A DNA stretch of 64,000 bases, taken from positions 1 to 64,000 of the forward strand of contig JAFKDC010000008.1 of assembly GCA_017255395.1 (NCBI GenBank), read 5' to 3'. This stretch comes from Enemella evansiae. Its GTDB lineage: Bacteria > Pseudomonadota > Alphaproteobacteria > Rhodobacterales > Rhodobacteraceae. The notes beneath the pieces were generated by a model, which made no database searches, was not told the origin of the DNA, and saw nothing but the letters and a program-made list of their open reading frames with translations. Shown piece by piece: positions 43,962-53,306 of the stretch. The translations under genes and the position numbers were made by a program. The first letter of the stretch is position 1; the number at the start of each line of letters is the position of its first letter.

Positions 43962-44721
43962 CCTCAGCCTTCTGATCGACGCCGCGCGGCGGGCCGGGGA
44001 CACCGCCCGCGCCTGCCTGTCGGAACCGCTGGACGTCCGCTACAAGGACGCGGGCGCAGGCCCTGTCACCCGCGCCGACCTGGCGGTGAACAGCCTTCTG
44101 CACCGGGTTCTGGGCAGTGCCCGGCCCGACTATGGCTGGCTCAGCGAGGAAAGTCCCGACACAGCCGCCCGGCTGGGCGCCAAGCGGGTCTTCATCGTCG
44201 ATCCCATCGACGGCACCCGCAGCTTCATCGACGGCGAGAAGACATGGGCACATTCCATCGCCGTGGCCGAGCATGGCCGCATCCGCGCCGCCGTGGTCTA
44301 CCTGCCGCTGCTCGACCGGCTTTACGCCGCCGCGGAAGGCGCGGGCGCCCGGCTGAACGGCGCGCCCATCGCGGTCACCCGCCGTGCCAGCGCCGAGGGC
44401 GGCACGATCCTTGCCAAGAAACCCACCTTCGAGACCGGGAACTGGCCCGGCGGGGTGCCCGGCATGACCCGTGCGCACCGGCCCTCGCTGGCCTACCGGC
44501 TCAGCCTCGTGGCAGAGGGGCGCTATGACGCCATGCTGACCCTGCGCCCGACCTGGGAGTGGGACATCGCCGCCGGGGCGCTGATCCTGTCAGAGGCCGG
44601 GGCGCAGGTGACCGACCGGCGCGGCGCGCCACTGCGGTTCAACAATGCGCACCCGCAGACCGACGGTGTGCTGGCCGCGAACGCGACGCTGCACGGCGAC
44701 CTTCTCGACCGGCTGATCTGA
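43948..44721 (+). CDS. cysQ: Inositol-monophosphatase-family phosphatase (CysQ/bisphosphate nucleotidase-like)
   Basis: This 257-residue Mg-dependent, lithium-sensitive phosphatase has GWLSEES near residue 69, the metal-binding VDPIDGTRSFIDGEKTWAHSIAV at about 90-112, and the C-terminal WEWDIAAGALILSEAGAQVTD. The split between CysQ (3'-phosphoadenosine 5'-phosphate) and inositol monophosphatase activity is inferred from family resemblance. The start is a TTG inside the end of pmbA with GAGGGG upstream. It leads the DUF4170/waaA-like/lpxK run. Confidence 0.85.
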   Translation: MPESDLSLLIDAARRAGDTARACLSEPLDVRYKDAGAGPVTRADLAVNSLLHRVLGSARPDYGWLSEESPDTAARLGAKRVFIVDPIDGTRSFIDGEKTWAHSIAVAEHGRIRAAVVYLPLLDRLYAAAEGAGARLNGAPIAVTRRASAEGGTILAKKPTFETGNWPGGVPGMTRAHRPSLAYRLSLVAEGRYDAMLTLRPTWEWDIAAGALILSEAGAQVTDRRGAPLRFNNAHPQTDGVLAANATLHGDLLDRLI

Positions 44722-44847
44722 GGCGCCTGCCCGGTCGGGCGGCACCCGGCAAGGCCTTGGCAGGCATGGCGGGACGCCAGCCTTGACCGGCGGGCCGGGA
44801 TGGCTAGGGTCGCCCTCAGCAGCAACGCGCAAGGGGGCCGGTCTGCC

Positions 44848-45087
44848 ATGCAACGTCTTCACCTCGTCTTTGGCGGCGAACTCGTCGATCCGACCAAATC
44901 GGTCTTTCGCGACGTGGACGACATCCACATCGTCGGCATCTTCCCGGATTACGACAGCGCCTACAACGCCTGGAAGGCAGAGGCGCAGCGCACCGTGGAC
45001 AATGCCCACATGCGCTACTTCATCGCCCACCTGCACCGCCTGCGGGAAGAAGAGCAAGAGACCTCTTCGACCGAGGAGCTGGGCTGA
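44848..45087 (+). CDS. DUF4170 protein
   Basis: This 79-residue cytosolic protein has the pattern MQRLHLVFGGELVDPTKSVFRDVDDIHIVGIFPDYDSAYNAWKAEAQRTVDNAHMRYFIAHLHRLREEE, the DUF4170 signature. It is regularly encoded between cysQ-like and waaA/lpxK genes in alphaproteobacteria, as here, but its function is unknown. AAGGGGGCC lies upstream of ATG 44848. Confidence 0.88.
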   Translation: MQRLHLVFGGELVDPTKSVFRDVDDIHIVGIFPDYDSAYNAWKAEAQRTVDNAHMRYFIAHLHRLREEEQETSSTEELG

Positions 45088-45252
45088 CAGGCCACGCTGC
45101 ACGCGGCCCGGCCCAGCCTGCCCGACCGGCCCAGCAGGCCGGGCCGTAGCCCGGCACAGGAGCCGCCCCCGCCCGCCGGGGCGGGCCTTTTCACCGGCGC
45201 GCGGGCGTGGCATTGTGCCCGACCGAACCCTTCGGGCAGACAAGGACCCGCG

Positions 45253-46479
45253 TTGAAGCCCCCTGCCGCCTCTCCCTCGCGCCGCGCGCTCAGCCTCACG
45301 GCCTACCTGACCTATGCCCGGGGCGGCGCCGCAAGCGCCGCGCCCCCCGAACCGCTGCGCCGCCCGCCCGGCCCCCTGGTCTGGGCCCATGCGGACAGCG
45401 CCCGCCGGGGCCGCGCCCTTGCCAGCCTCTGCGCCCGCCTGCGCCAGCAACGGCCCGAGGTCACCGTCGTCCAGAGCGGCGAGATCCCCCCGCACCCCGA
45501 GACGACGCAGGTCGCCCTGCCCCGCGAACAGCTGACCGATTGCGAGGCCTTCGTGACACAGGTGAAGCCCGACGTGCTGCTCTGGGCCAGCCAGTCGCTG
45601 CGGCCCGCCCTGCTGCACGCGGCCGCGGCGCAGGGCTGCACGATCATCGGGCTGGACGCCGCCGACGCGGCCTGGTCTACCGCGGCGCCGCGCTGGCTGC
45701 CCGATCCGGCAAGCGGCGCGCTGTCGCTGTTTTCGCATGTCTTCACGCAGGGCAACGCGGCCTCGCGGCGGCTGCGCCGCATGGGGGTCACCGGCCCCAT
45801 CCTGCATGACGCGGCGCCGCTGCTGGACACCGCGCCGCCACTGGACTGCCCCGACCGCCTGCACGAGGAACTGGCCGCGACCCTGACCGGGCGCCCGGTC
45901 TGGCTGGCGGCGCACCTGCGCGCGGAAGAGATCGGCGACGTTCTCGCCGCCCACCGCCACGCCGTGCGCCTTGCGCACCGGCTGTTGCTGATCGCCGTGC
46001 CCGCCAGCCCCCGGGACGAGGCGCTGATTTCCCGCGCCGTGCGGGCCTCGCAGATGCGGGTCTGCGACTGGGAAAACGGCGACATGCCCGACGAGTACAC
46101 GCAGATCCTGCTGGCCGCCTCGCCGGACGAGCTTGGGCTCTGGTACAGGTTGGCGCCACTGGCCTTCCTTGGCGGCTCTCTGGCGCCGGGCCACGGTGGA
46201 CAGGACCCCTTCGAAGCCGCCTCGCTGGGCGCCGCGATCCTTTATGGCCCCAACGTGGGCAAATACCTCGACGCCTATTCGCTGCTGGTCGAGGCGGGCG
46301 CGGCGCGCATCGTGCGCGACGCCGACTCTCTGGGTACGGCGGTCTCGCATCTCGTGGCGCCGGATCAGGCGGCGAGCATGGCCCACGCCGGCTGGGACGT
46401 GATCTCGTCCCGGGCGGCGCTGGTGGACGAGGTGCTGGCCCTGGTCGGAGAGGCGCTGGACGCCCGGAGGTCCGCCTGA
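45253..46479 (+). CDS. WaaA/KdtA-like glycosyltransferase (3-deoxy-D-manno-octulosonate transferase family)
   Basis: This 408-residue GT-B protein corresponds to KDO transferase by position and outline: YLTYARGG near residue 19, [21 protein letters not shown] at the N-terminus, and a C-terminal [26 protein letters not shown] matching the GGHNPLEPA region. Active WaaA enzymes carry an essential Glu in SVGE at the place where this protein has ADSARRG. It may be a specialised or inactive paralogue. Translation probably starts at TTG 45253 after AAGGA. lpxK starts one base after its stop. Confidence 0.82.
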   Translation: MKPPAASPSRRALSLTAYLTYARGGAASAAPPEPLRRPPGPLVWAHADSARRGRALASLCARLRQQRPEVTVVQSGEIPPHPETTQVALPREQLTDCEAFVTQVKPDVLLWASQSLRPALLHAAAAQGCTIIGLDAADAAWSTAAPRWLPDPASGALSLFSHVFTQGNAASRRLRRMGVTGPILHDAAPLLDTAPPLDCPDRLHEELAATLTGRPVWLAAHLRAEEIGDVLAAHRHAVRLAHRLLLIAVPASPRDEALISRAVRASQMRVCDWENGDMPDEYTQILLAASPDELGLWYRLAPLAFLGGSLAPGHGGQDPFEAASLGAAILYGPNVGKYLDAYSLLVEAGAARIVRDADSLGTAVSHLVAPDQAASMAHAGWDVISSRAALVDEVLALVGEALDARRSA

Positions 46480-46480
46480 C

Positions 46481-47476
46481 ATGCGCCCGCCCGCCTTCTG
46501 GAACACCGACCCCGACCACCCCGCCTGGCAGGCCCGCCTGCTGGCCCCGCTGGGGACCCTGACCGCCGCCGCCACCGCGCGGCGGGTGGCCCGTGCGCCC
46601 GGCTACCGCCCCGGCGTGCCGGTGATCTGCGTCGGCAACGTCAATGCGGGCGGCACCGGCAAGACGCCCACGGTGATCGCCCTCGCGCAGCGGCTGGCGG
46701 CGCGCGGGGTGACGGCGCACGTCGTCTCGCGCGGCTACGGCGGCCGGCTGGAAGGCCCGGTCCGCGTGGCCGATCACAGCGCCGACGAGACCGGGGACGA
46801 GCCGCTGCTGCTGGCCGCCTTCACGCCGACATGGGTGGCCAAGGACCGCGCGAAAGGCGCGGCAGAGGCCGAGGCGGCGGGCGCCGACTGCATCCTCCTG
46901 GACGACGGCTTGCAGAACCCCGCCCTGCCCCGAGACCTGACGGTGGTCACGGTCGATGCGGCGGCGGGGTTCGGCAACGGGCGCTGCCTGCCCGCCGGGC
47001 CGCTGCGCGAGCCGGTGGACCGGGGCCTGGCGCGCGCCGACCTGCTGCTGTCCATCGGCGCCCCCGCCGCGCAGGACCGCTTTGCCGCCACATGGGGGGC
47101 GCGCATCCCGGTGCCGCATCTGACCGGCCATCTTGAACCGCTTCAGACCGGCATGGACTGGGAGGGCCTGCCGACGCTGGCCTTCGCCGGGATCGGCCAC
47201 CCCGAGAAGTTCTTCGCCACCCTGCGCGGGCTGGGCGCCGAGCTGCGCCAGACGGTTTCGCTGGACGACCACCAAAAGCTGGCGCCCGCGCTTCTGGCGC
47301 GGCTGGAGCACGACGCCGCCCGCATGGGCGCGCAGCTTGTCACCACAGAGAAGGACGCGGTCCGCCTGCCGCCAGAGTTCCGGGGCAAGGTGCTGGCCCT
47401 GCCGGTCCGGCTGAGCCTGCACGACGCCGCGCCGCTCGATGCCGCTCTGGACAGGCTGTTCCCCAGAGCGCCGTAA
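46481..47476 (+). CDS. lpxK: Tetraacyldisaccharide 4'-kinase
   Basis: This 331-residue membrane-associated P-loop kinase adds the 4'-phosphate to lipid A precursor. The N-terminus is the usual [23 protein letters not shown] type, followed by Walker [14 protein letters not shown] at about 47-59, VVSRGYGG, the catalytic DDGLQNP near 143, and [10 protein letters not shown] near 285. It is coupled to the WaaA-like gene upstream. No obvious terminator was found in the 200 bases after it. Confidence 0.95.
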   Translation: MRPPAFWNTDPDHPAWQARLLAPLGTLTAAATARRVARAPGYRPGVPVICVGNVNAGGTGKTPTVIALAQRLAARGVTAHVVSRGYGGRLEGPVRVADHSADETGDEPLLLAAFTPTWVAKDRAKGAAEAEAAGADCILLDDGLQNPALPRDLTVVTVDAAAGFGNGRCLPAGPLREPVDRGLARADLLLSIGAPAAQDRFAATWGARIPVPHLTGHLEPLQTGMDWEGLPTLAFAGIGHPEKFFATLRGLGAELRQTVSLDDHQKLAPALLARLEHDAARMGAQLVTTEKDAVRLPPEFRGKVLALPVRLSLHDAAPLDAALDRLFPRAP

Positions 47477-47680
47477 GACAGAAAGCGGAGTTTCCGGGCC
47501 CGCTGGTCTGCTTTGGCCGCGGGACGGTGCTGGCGCCTCGCTTTGCCACCGGGCGCGCGCCGGGGCTGATCGCACTGCCCCCTTGTCACGGCCCACAGCA
47601 GCCCAAACGGACAACCGTCTGTCTATCTGTATCCGGGGAAGGCCAAGACCCCGCCCGCCCGGCAGGCCGCGCGGCGACGG

Positions 47681-48541
47681 TTACTCTGCCGCCATCCGCT
47701 GCTCTCCGGCGCCAAGCGCCGCGATGTCCGAGACGACACCGCGCAGTACACGCCGGATGGTGTGAAAATCCTTATTCGGCCGGATGCGCTGTTCGTCCAT
47801 GTAAAGCGAGCGGTCGATTTCCACCTGCACCGCATGCTGCCCGCGCGAGGGGCGCCCGTAGTGCTGGGTCGTATAGGCGCCCGCGAAGGGCACGTTGCGC
47901 GCCACCACGAAACCCGCCTCGACAAAGGCCGCCTCGACCCGCGCGACGATCCCGGGCGAGGCCGAGGCCCCGAAGCGGTCGCCGATCACGATTTCGGGCC
48001 GGGGGCCGCCGCTCCGGGTAGCGCCGTCCAGCGCCTCGTGCGGCATCGAGTGGCAGTCGATCAGCACCGCCTCGCCGAATCGCTCGTGCGCCTGTCGCAG
48101 CAGCAGGTGCAGCCGCTCGTGGTAAGGCGCCCAGATCCGGGCGATTCGCTTGTCCGCCTCGACCCGGGACAGCTTGCCGCGATAAATTGCCCGCCCGTTC
48201 GCCACCACGCGCGGCACCACGCCCAGCCCGCTGGCCACCCGGGGATTGTGACCGCCGCGCTTCAGCCCCTCGATCAGCGCCGGGTCCAGCTCGTCCGCGG
48301 CGCGGTTCAGGTCGACGTAGGCACGCGGCGCACCGGCCCGCAGCAAGGGCGCCCCGAAGTGCGGGGCACAGTCGAAGAGCCTGTCCACATAGGCATCTTC
48401 CGAGGTGCGGATGCTGTGTTCGTCCAGAACGGTTGTGCGCAGGAAGGTCCAGGGATAGTCACGGCCCGAGTGCGGAGAGGCGAAAACCACGCGCGACGTG
48501 TGGGCTTCGGGCAGATGCAGATGGTAAGCGGTCTGTGGCAT
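47681..48541 (-). CDS. N-formylglutamate amidohydrolase family protein
   Basis: This 286-residue hydrolase has VFASPHSGRDYPWTFL near residue 20, AYVDLNRAADELDP near 82, LIDCHSMPHEALDG near 160 and PFAGAYTTQHYGRPSRGQHAVQVEIDRSLYMDE near 215. Those are the FGase motifs with zinc-binding His/Glu. The reaction gives formate and glutamate, the last step of one histidine degradation route, but no hut genes are nearby, so another amide is possible. AAGGAGCC precedes ATG 48541. Confidence 0.9.
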   Translation of the reverse strand: MPQTAYHLHLPEAHTSRVVFASPHSGRDYPWTFLRTTVLDEHSIRTSEDAYVDRLFDCAPHFGAPLLRAGAPRAYVDLNRAADELDPALIEGLKRGGHNPRVASGLGVVPRVVANGRAIYRGKLSRVEADKRIARIWAPYHERLHLLLRQAHERFGEAVLIDCHSMPHEALDGATRSGGPRPEIVIGDRFGASASPGIVARVEAAFVEAGFVVARNVPFAGAYTTQHYGRPSRGQHAVQVEIDRSLYMDEQRIRPNKDFHTIRRVLRGVVSDIAALGAGEQRMAAE

Positions 48542-48596
48542 CCCGGCTCCTTGTGATGGGCGATCATAGACCGATTTCTTTGTTTGCCAAAAGCCC

Positions 48597-48625
48597 TTGA
48601 TCCCACCCCGGAACCTATTTATAGA
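48597..48625 (+). promoter_or_regulatory. Predicted sigma-70-type promoter for tRNA-Val
   Basis: TTGATC (48597-48602) and TATAGA (48620-48625) are separated by 17 bases, close to the sigma-70 consensus. They lie about 65 bases upstream of the mature tRNA 5' end. It could drive the tRNA and rpmJ together. Confidence 0.6.
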
Positions 48626-48692
48626 GCGCTGCACCGGCGCGGAAAACTCCGCGCCTCTGTCTTTCAGGGGCGCGTGGACCACATCGGCCATA

Positions 48693-48767
48693 GGGCGATT
48701 AGCTCAGCGGTAGAGCACTTCGTTGACATCGAAGGGGTCACTGGTTCGATCCCAGTATCGCCCACCA
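48693..48767 (+). tRNA. tRNA-Val (anticodon GAC)
   Basis: This is a complete 75-nt cloverleaf with encoded CCA. The acceptor stem GGGCGAT pairs with ATCGCCC. The D-arm is AGCTCAGCGGTAGAGC, the anticodon stem CTTCG/CGAAG encloses TTGACAT with anticodon GAC, and the T-arm is CTGGTTCGATCCCAG. The short variable loop is class I. It lies between the N-formylglutamate amidohydrolase gene and rpmJ. Confidence 0.97.
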
Positions 48768-48867
48768 TGGAATTCACCGTCCTGTCCGGGGCGCGCCTGT
48801 CAGGCGCACGGGGCAGGGCACGGGCCTTAACCAGGCGCTCGCGCGCCGCGATATCGGGAGAGACGAC

Positions 48868-48993
48868 ATGAAAGTCGCCAACTCGCTCCGCTCGCTCAAG
48901 AACCGCCATCGCGACTGCCGCGTTGTGCGCCGCAAGGGCCGCGTCTACGTGATCAACAAGACGCAGCGTAAGTTCAAGGCCCGTCAGGGCTGA
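48868..48993 (+). CDS. rpmJ: 50S ribosomal protein L36
   Basis: This 41-residue protein, [20 protein letters not shown] then [21 protein letters not shown], is L36 of the second (YkgO-like) type. Only one cysteine remains, so it is the zinc-independent C-minus form. GGGAGAG lies upstream of ATG 48868. An intrinsic terminator follows within 30 bases. It is shorter than usual ORF cut-offs. Confidence 0.95.
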   Translation: MKVANSLRSLKNRHRDCRVVRRKGRVYVINKTQRKFKARQG

Positions 48994-49021
48994 ACGACCG
49001 CCCAGAGCGAACATCTCCAGA

Positions 49022-49056
49022 ACCCGCCTGCCCCCGGCAAGCGGGTTTTGTTTTGT
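49022..49056 (+). terminator. Intrinsic terminator after rpmJ
   Basis: ACCCGCCTGC pairs with GCAAGCGGGT (one wobble) across a CCCCG loop and is followed by TTTGTTTTG. It lies 28 bases after the rpmJ stop and terminates rightward transcription. Confidence 0.85.
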
Positions 49057-49193
49057 CTGTATGCCATGTCCGCCCCCGGCGCCGGATGGCACCGGGGGCG
49101 GTCGCGGCAAGCGGCAAGGTGGGCCTGTGACCCACTGCACCCGGCCAAGGGCGGGCCGCAGGAGAATCGCGGCCCGGCGCCGTTACGTCGCCC

Positions 49194-50951
49194 TCAGTCG
49201 TTGCCCAGAACCCCGTCCGCCAGCAGCCGGACCACGGTCTGTTCGTCAAAATACCCCGACACCCGCAGACCCCGCGTTTCCTGATAGCGGCGCAGGGCGC
49301 GGCGGGTGTCTTCGTCGAAGCGACCGTCGACCTCACCCACCGGCAGGCCAAGCTGCGACAGCCGGGCCTCGGCCAGCCGCTTCGCCACGGCGTTGAGGTT
49401 CAGCTCTGCCTCTTCCTGACGCGCAACGGCCACGTCCTGCACGCGCCCGCTTTCCTGCTCCAGCCGCCGGACGCGGCTTTCCGCCTCGGCAGCGAAGGCG
49501 CCGCCCGGGAAGGTTTCCAGATAATCGCGGTAGGCCTCGACCGTGCCGCCCGCCTCGGCGCGTTCCCAGGCCCGGCGGTCCGAGGCGGCGGCGCGCTCTT
49601 CGCGCTGCCGTTCGATCCCCCGCAAGAGCGCGCGGGCGTCCTCGACAAAGACGCCGTCCGGGAAGCGTTCGAGGTAGGCCCGGATAGAGGCCTCGTCACC
49701 CCGGCCCTGCATGTCGCCCCAGAACAGCCGGTCCTGCCGCTCCAGCTCGGCCTGCCGCTGTTCCGCCTCGCGTTCCAGTTCGGCGGCGCGGGCCGCGGCC
49801 CGGGTGTCGATGGTGGCGATCTGCGCGGCGGTCAGGTAGCCCGAGGCCTCGATCCCCTCGCCCTCTTGCCATGCCTTGATGGCGCCCCGCGTGCCGGGGC
49901 CGAAGATGCCGTCGATTCCGCGCGTGTCGAAGCCCAGCATGGTGAGGTCGCGCTGCACCGCGCGCCGCGCCTCGCGGTCCAGTTCCAGCTGCTCTTCCGC
50001 CCGACGCTGCTGGTAGAACGGTTCGTCTTCGATGGCCTTCAGCCGCTGCCGCGCGGCACCGGCAAAGGCGCCCTCGGGGAAGCGCGAAAAATAAGCGTCG
50101 TAGCCCTCTGCCGTATCGGCCCCCTGCGCAAGGTTCCAGGCAAGCTCGTCCTCGGGATCGACGGCGGGGGCCTCCGGTTCCGGCGCGGGTTCGGGCGCTT
50201 CGGCAACCGGCGCCTCCGGCTCTGGCGCTTCGGCTTCCGGCGCCTCGGGGTCCGGCAGCGGCGGCTCGGTCGCGCCCTGCGGGGCGCCTGCCTCTTCGGG
50301 CTGCACGATCACAAGATCCTGCGGCGCATAGCCTTCCAGCGTCAGCGCGTAGTCCGCCGCGGCGCGCGGCAGAAGGCGCCCGGCCCGCGCAAGATCGCGC
50401 GCGGCGTAGCGCGCGACGTCCGCCGCCGGCCCGCGCAGGACGGTGACGCCCTGCGGGATGTCCAGATCCCCGGCACCCAGACGCAGCCAGGGGCCGACCT
50501 CGGGCTCTGCCGCCGACTCGCCAAGGATCAGGAAGGCGCGCCCGGGGTACTGCTCCAGCACGCTCAGTGCCGCGTCCAGCGGGAAGGCCTCTGTCAGCAC
50601 GCGGGCCTCATCGATCGCGCCGTCGCCCTCGACTGGCAGCAGGTAGGCGCCGCCGGTCCCGTGCAGGAAGGCCCCGGCCAGCACGATCACCACCGGCCCG
50701 CCCGCGTCCTCTGCCAGCATCTCGGCGAAGTCCCCGAAAGCCTCGCGCATGGCCGGGGCGTCGGCATCCTGCACCTCGGCCACGTCAAAGCCTTTGTCCC
50801 GCATGGCCTGCGCCGAGGCCGCCACCCGTGCCGCGCCAAACAGGGTCTGCATGGCGCTGTAACGGCTGTTGCCGATCACCAGCGCGTCGCCCTCGGCGAG
50901 CGCGGGCGAGGCCGCAATCAGGGCCATGGCCGCAAGTGTCGGAATACGCAT
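49194..50951 (-). CDS. Exported caspase-like/peptidoglycan-binding multidomain protein
   Basis: This 585-residue protein has signal peptide MRIPTLAAMALIAASPALA and a caspase-like (peptidase C14-type) domain at residues 22-200, starting DALVIGNSRYSAMQTLFGA. A Pro/Glu/Ala linker occupies about 220-265. Two peptidoglycan_binding_1-type units follow: LTMLGFDTRGIDGIFGPGTRGAIKAWQ near 330 and LGLPVGEVDGRFDEDTRRALRRYQ near 545. Between them are coiled-coil and tetratricopeptide-like AYLERFPDG repeats. The expected caspase His-Gly and Cys motifs read LAGAFLHGTGGAYLLP and LILGESAAEP, so the protease site looks degenerate. It is probably an envelope scaffold. Confidence 0.85.
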   Translation of the reverse strand: MRIPTLAAMALIAASPALAEGDALVIGNSRYSAMQTLFGAARVAASAQAMRDKGFDVAEVQDADAPAMREAFGDFAEMLAEDAGGPVVIVLAGAFLHGTGGAYLLPVEGDGAIDEARVLTEAFPLDAALSVLEQYPGRAFLILGESAAEPEVGPWLRLGAGDLDIPQGVTVLRGPAADVARYAARDLARAGRLLPRAAADYALTLEGYAPQDLVIVQPEEAGAPQGATEPPLPDPEAPEAEAPEPEAPVAEAPEPAPEPEAPAVDPEDELAWNLAQGADTAEGYDAYFSRFPEGAFAGAARQRLKAIEDEPFYQQRRAEEQLELDREARRAVQRDLTMLGFDTRGIDGIFGPGTRGAIKAWQEGEGIEASGYLTAAQIATIDTRAAARAAELEREAEQRQAELERQDRLFWGDMQGRGDEASIRAYLERFPDGVFVEDARALLRGIERQREERAAASDRRAWERAEAGGTVEAYRDYLETFPGGAFAAEAESRVRRLEQESGRVQDVAVARQEEAELNLNAVAKRLAEARLSQLGLPVGEVDGRFDEDTRRALRRYQETRGLRVSGYFDEQTVVRLLADGVLGND

Positions 50952-51116
50952 GACAAATACCTCATGAATCGGGGCGTTTCCGTTAGCCTACCCGGCATGT
51001 CCCGCAGGACAAGCGCCGCAAGCGAGCCCAAGGGCGGACCCGTGACCCGCCATTCCGCGACCGCCCACCGCGTCACCCGGAAATTTCACAGCGCGAGCAG
51101 AGGCTTGACAGGCCCC

Positions 51117-52289
51117 TCAGTCGTAGCTGCGCGCGTCCTCGATCACCAGACCGTCGCGCGGCAATCCGCCGAGAGGCACCAGCTCCACCGCACCGCGCAG
51201 CTTCAGAACCTCGGCGATGCTCTTTTCATAGGCTGCGGCGTCGCCCGCCTCGGTCTCGATTCGCACCGTCATCACGTCCGTCTCGCCATCCCGAGAGGCC
51301 ACGACCCGCGCCCGCGCCACCTCGGCATGGCGCGCAACCAGTTCCGCCACCTGCTCGGGCCGCACGAACATGCCCTTGATCTTGGTGGTCTGGTCGGCGC
51401 GGCCCATCCAGCCCTTGATGCGGGTGTTGGTCCGCCCGCAAGGGCTTTCGCCCGGCATCACGGCGCTCAGGTCGCCGGTGGCGAAGCGGATCAGCGGGTA
51501 ATCGGGGTTCAGCGTGGTCACCACGACCTCGCCCACCTCGCCCTCGGGCACCGGGTCGCCGGTGCCGGGGGTCACGATCTCGACGATCACCCCCTCGTCG
51601 AGGATCATCCCCTCCATCGCCGCGCTTTCATAGGCGACATTGCCAAGATCGGCGGTCGCGTAGCACTGCAGGCAGGCGATGCCGCGATCCGCGTACCACT
51701 GCCGGAGCGAGGGGAACAGCGCACCGCCCCCCACCGCCGCCCGGGTGATCCCCAGCGCGTAGCCCAGTGCGTCGGCCTTTTCCAGGATCACCTTCAGGTA
51801 GTCCGGCGTGCCCGCATAGGCCGTCACGCCGACGTCGCGCGCGGCGCGGGCCTGCAACTCGGTCTGGCCGGTGCCGGCGGGCAGCACGGCGGCGCCGACC
51901 GCCCGCGCGCCGTTCTCGAAGATCATCCCGGCGGGCGTCAGGTGGTAGCCGAAACAGTTCTGCACGATGTCCCCCGCGCCGATCCCGCAGGCATGCAGGA
52001 AGCGGCCCATCCGCCACCAGTCGTGGCTGGTGCCACCCGGTTCGTAGATCGGCCCCGGCGACTGGAAGACATGGGCGAGGTTCGACACCGGCAGCCCGCC
52101 GAAGGGCGGCTGTTCGGCCTGCCGCGCCACAAGATCCGACTTGCGCAGCACCGGCAGGGCCGCCAGTCCCGCAAGATCCGCGACCGCCTGCTGACCGTTC
52201 CGCGCCAGCTGCGCATTCAGCGCCTCCAGCTGCGCCGCCGCGCGCTGGTCCCGGCTACGCGTCTCCAGAGCGTCGAAATAGCTGCTCAT
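51117..52289 (-). CDS. Phenylacetate-CoA ligase-like AMP-binding enzyme
   Basis: This 390-residue ANL-superfamily enzyme of the PaaK type adenylates an acid and transfers it to CoA. It has FQSPGPIYEPGG near residue 75, VTAYAGTPDYLKVI, CYATADLGNVAYES in the A5 region, and LIRFATGDLSAV followed by GWMGRADQTTKIKGMFVRPEQV (A7-A8). PaaK proteins of this length lack the long N-terminus of acyl-CoA synthetases. It is the last gene of the leftward Liv cluster and overlaps the DUF2183 stop by four bases, which suggests it activates the imported substrate. Confidence 0.88.
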   Translation of the reverse strand: MSSYFDALETRSRDQRAAAQLEALNAQLARNGQQAVADLAGLAALPVLRKSDLVARQAEQPPFGGLPVSNLAHVFQSPGPIYEPGGTSHDWWRMGRFLHACGIGAGDIVQNCFGYHLTPAGMIFENGARAVGAAVLPAGTGQTELQARAARDVGVTAYAGTPDYLKVILEKADALGYALGITRAAVGGGALFPSLRQWYADRGIACLQCYATADLGNVAYESAAMEGMILDEGVIVEIVTPGTGDPVPEGEVGEVVVTTLNPDYPLIRFATGDLSAVMPGESPCGRTNTRIKGWMGRADQTTKIKGMFVRPEQVAELVARHAEVARARVVASRDGETDVMTVRIETEAGDAAAYEKSIAEVLKLRGAVELVPLGGLPRDGLVIEDARSYD

Positions 52290-53287
52290 ATCGCCTTCCC
52301 TTCCTGATCCCCCGGCAGCACCGCCGCGCCGAGGTCGTCGAATGAAGCCACAACGGCCACGGGCACCCCGCCCGCGCCGATCTCGTCCATCGCGGCGCGG
52401 GTCCGTGCAGAGACCCGCCCCGACGCCTGCCGCAGGATCACCCCGCCGATCCGCCCCGGGTGTCGAGCCACCGCGTCGCGGTAGACAAGGGCATCCTTCT
52501 GCCCGGTGTCGCCGATCAGCCAGAACCGCAGCCCCGGCGTGGCGCCGAGGATCGCGTCGATCGAGGCGCCCTTGTGGTCGCCATGCCCGGCCCCGATCAG
52601 CCCCCGGTCCGACACCCCCAGATCGCGCAGGAACATCGGCCCCGGCACCAGCCCGGCGCGGTCGAAGATCTTCTCGAGGAAGGCAAACAGGTTCCAGGGC
52701 GACGAACTGACGTAGTAGACCGGATTGCGCCCGCCCTCGTGCAACCGGCGCATCAGCGCGATGGCATCGTCAAAGACCTCGCGCGTCAGGGCATTGCCGG
52801 TGAAGGTGGTCCACAGATTGCGCAGCAGCGAATGCGCCCCGGTGCGCAGGACCGTGTCGTCGATGTCGGAAATCACGCCGAAGCGCGCCTCGGCCTGCGG
52901 CACCAGAACCGGCATCGGCACCGGGTCGTCGCCGCCCTCCGCCAGCTCCGCCGCCACATGCACCCAGCCCGCGTGGTCGGGCGCGCGCGGCACGTGCAGC
53001 CGCACGTAGCCCTCGGCATCGGAGAGCGCCTCGACCCCCTCGGCGCGCACGCGCACGTCGCGCACCTCCGAGGTCAGGAACAGCGACAGCATCTGCCTGA
53101 AATTCGTCCAGCGCGTCTGGTCCGCCTCGGGCGCCGCCCGCCGCACGGCGCTGACCACGCGGCCCTGCAGAACCAGCCCGCCCGGCTCGGCATAGCCGCG
53201 ATAGGCCTTCAGCATGGGCCGCCCCTCGCGCCGGAACGCCCGTTCGATCAATCCCTCGACGCCCCGCGCCGCCCGCGTCAATGCCAT
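52286..53287 (-). CDS. DUF2183/App1-family phosphatase-like protein
   Basis: This 333-residue protein has an N-terminal beta domain (PMLKAYRGYAEPGGLVLQGRVV) and a C-terminal HAD-like phosphatase domain with GVISDIDDTVLRTGAHSLL near residue 155, VYYVSSSPWNLF near 210 and FWLIGDTGQKDALVYRDAV near 275. App1 of yeast is a phosphatidate phosphatase with this DxDxT pattern, so a lipid phosphate substrate is possible. It is coupled to both neighbours in the Liv cluster. AAAGGAGC precedes ATG 53287. Confidence 0.88.
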   Translation of the reverse strand: MALTRAARGVEGLIERAFRREGRPMLKAYRGYAEPGGLVLQGRVVSAVRRAAPEADQTRWTNFRQMLSLFLTSEVRDVRVRAEGVEALSDAEGYVRLHVPRAPDHAGWVHVAAELAEGGDDPVPMPVLVPQAEARFGVISDIDDTVLRTGAHSLLRNLWTTFTGNALTREVFDDAIALMRRLHEGGRNPVYYVSSSPWNLFAFLEKIFDRAGLVPGPMFLRDLGVSDRGLIGAGHGDHKGASIDAILGATPGLRFWLIGDTGQKDALVYRDAVARHPGRIGGVILRQASGRVSARTRAAMDEIGAGGVPVAVVASFDDLGAAVLPGDQEGKAI

Positions 53288-53306
53288 GCCAACTGCTCCT
53301 TTCGCT

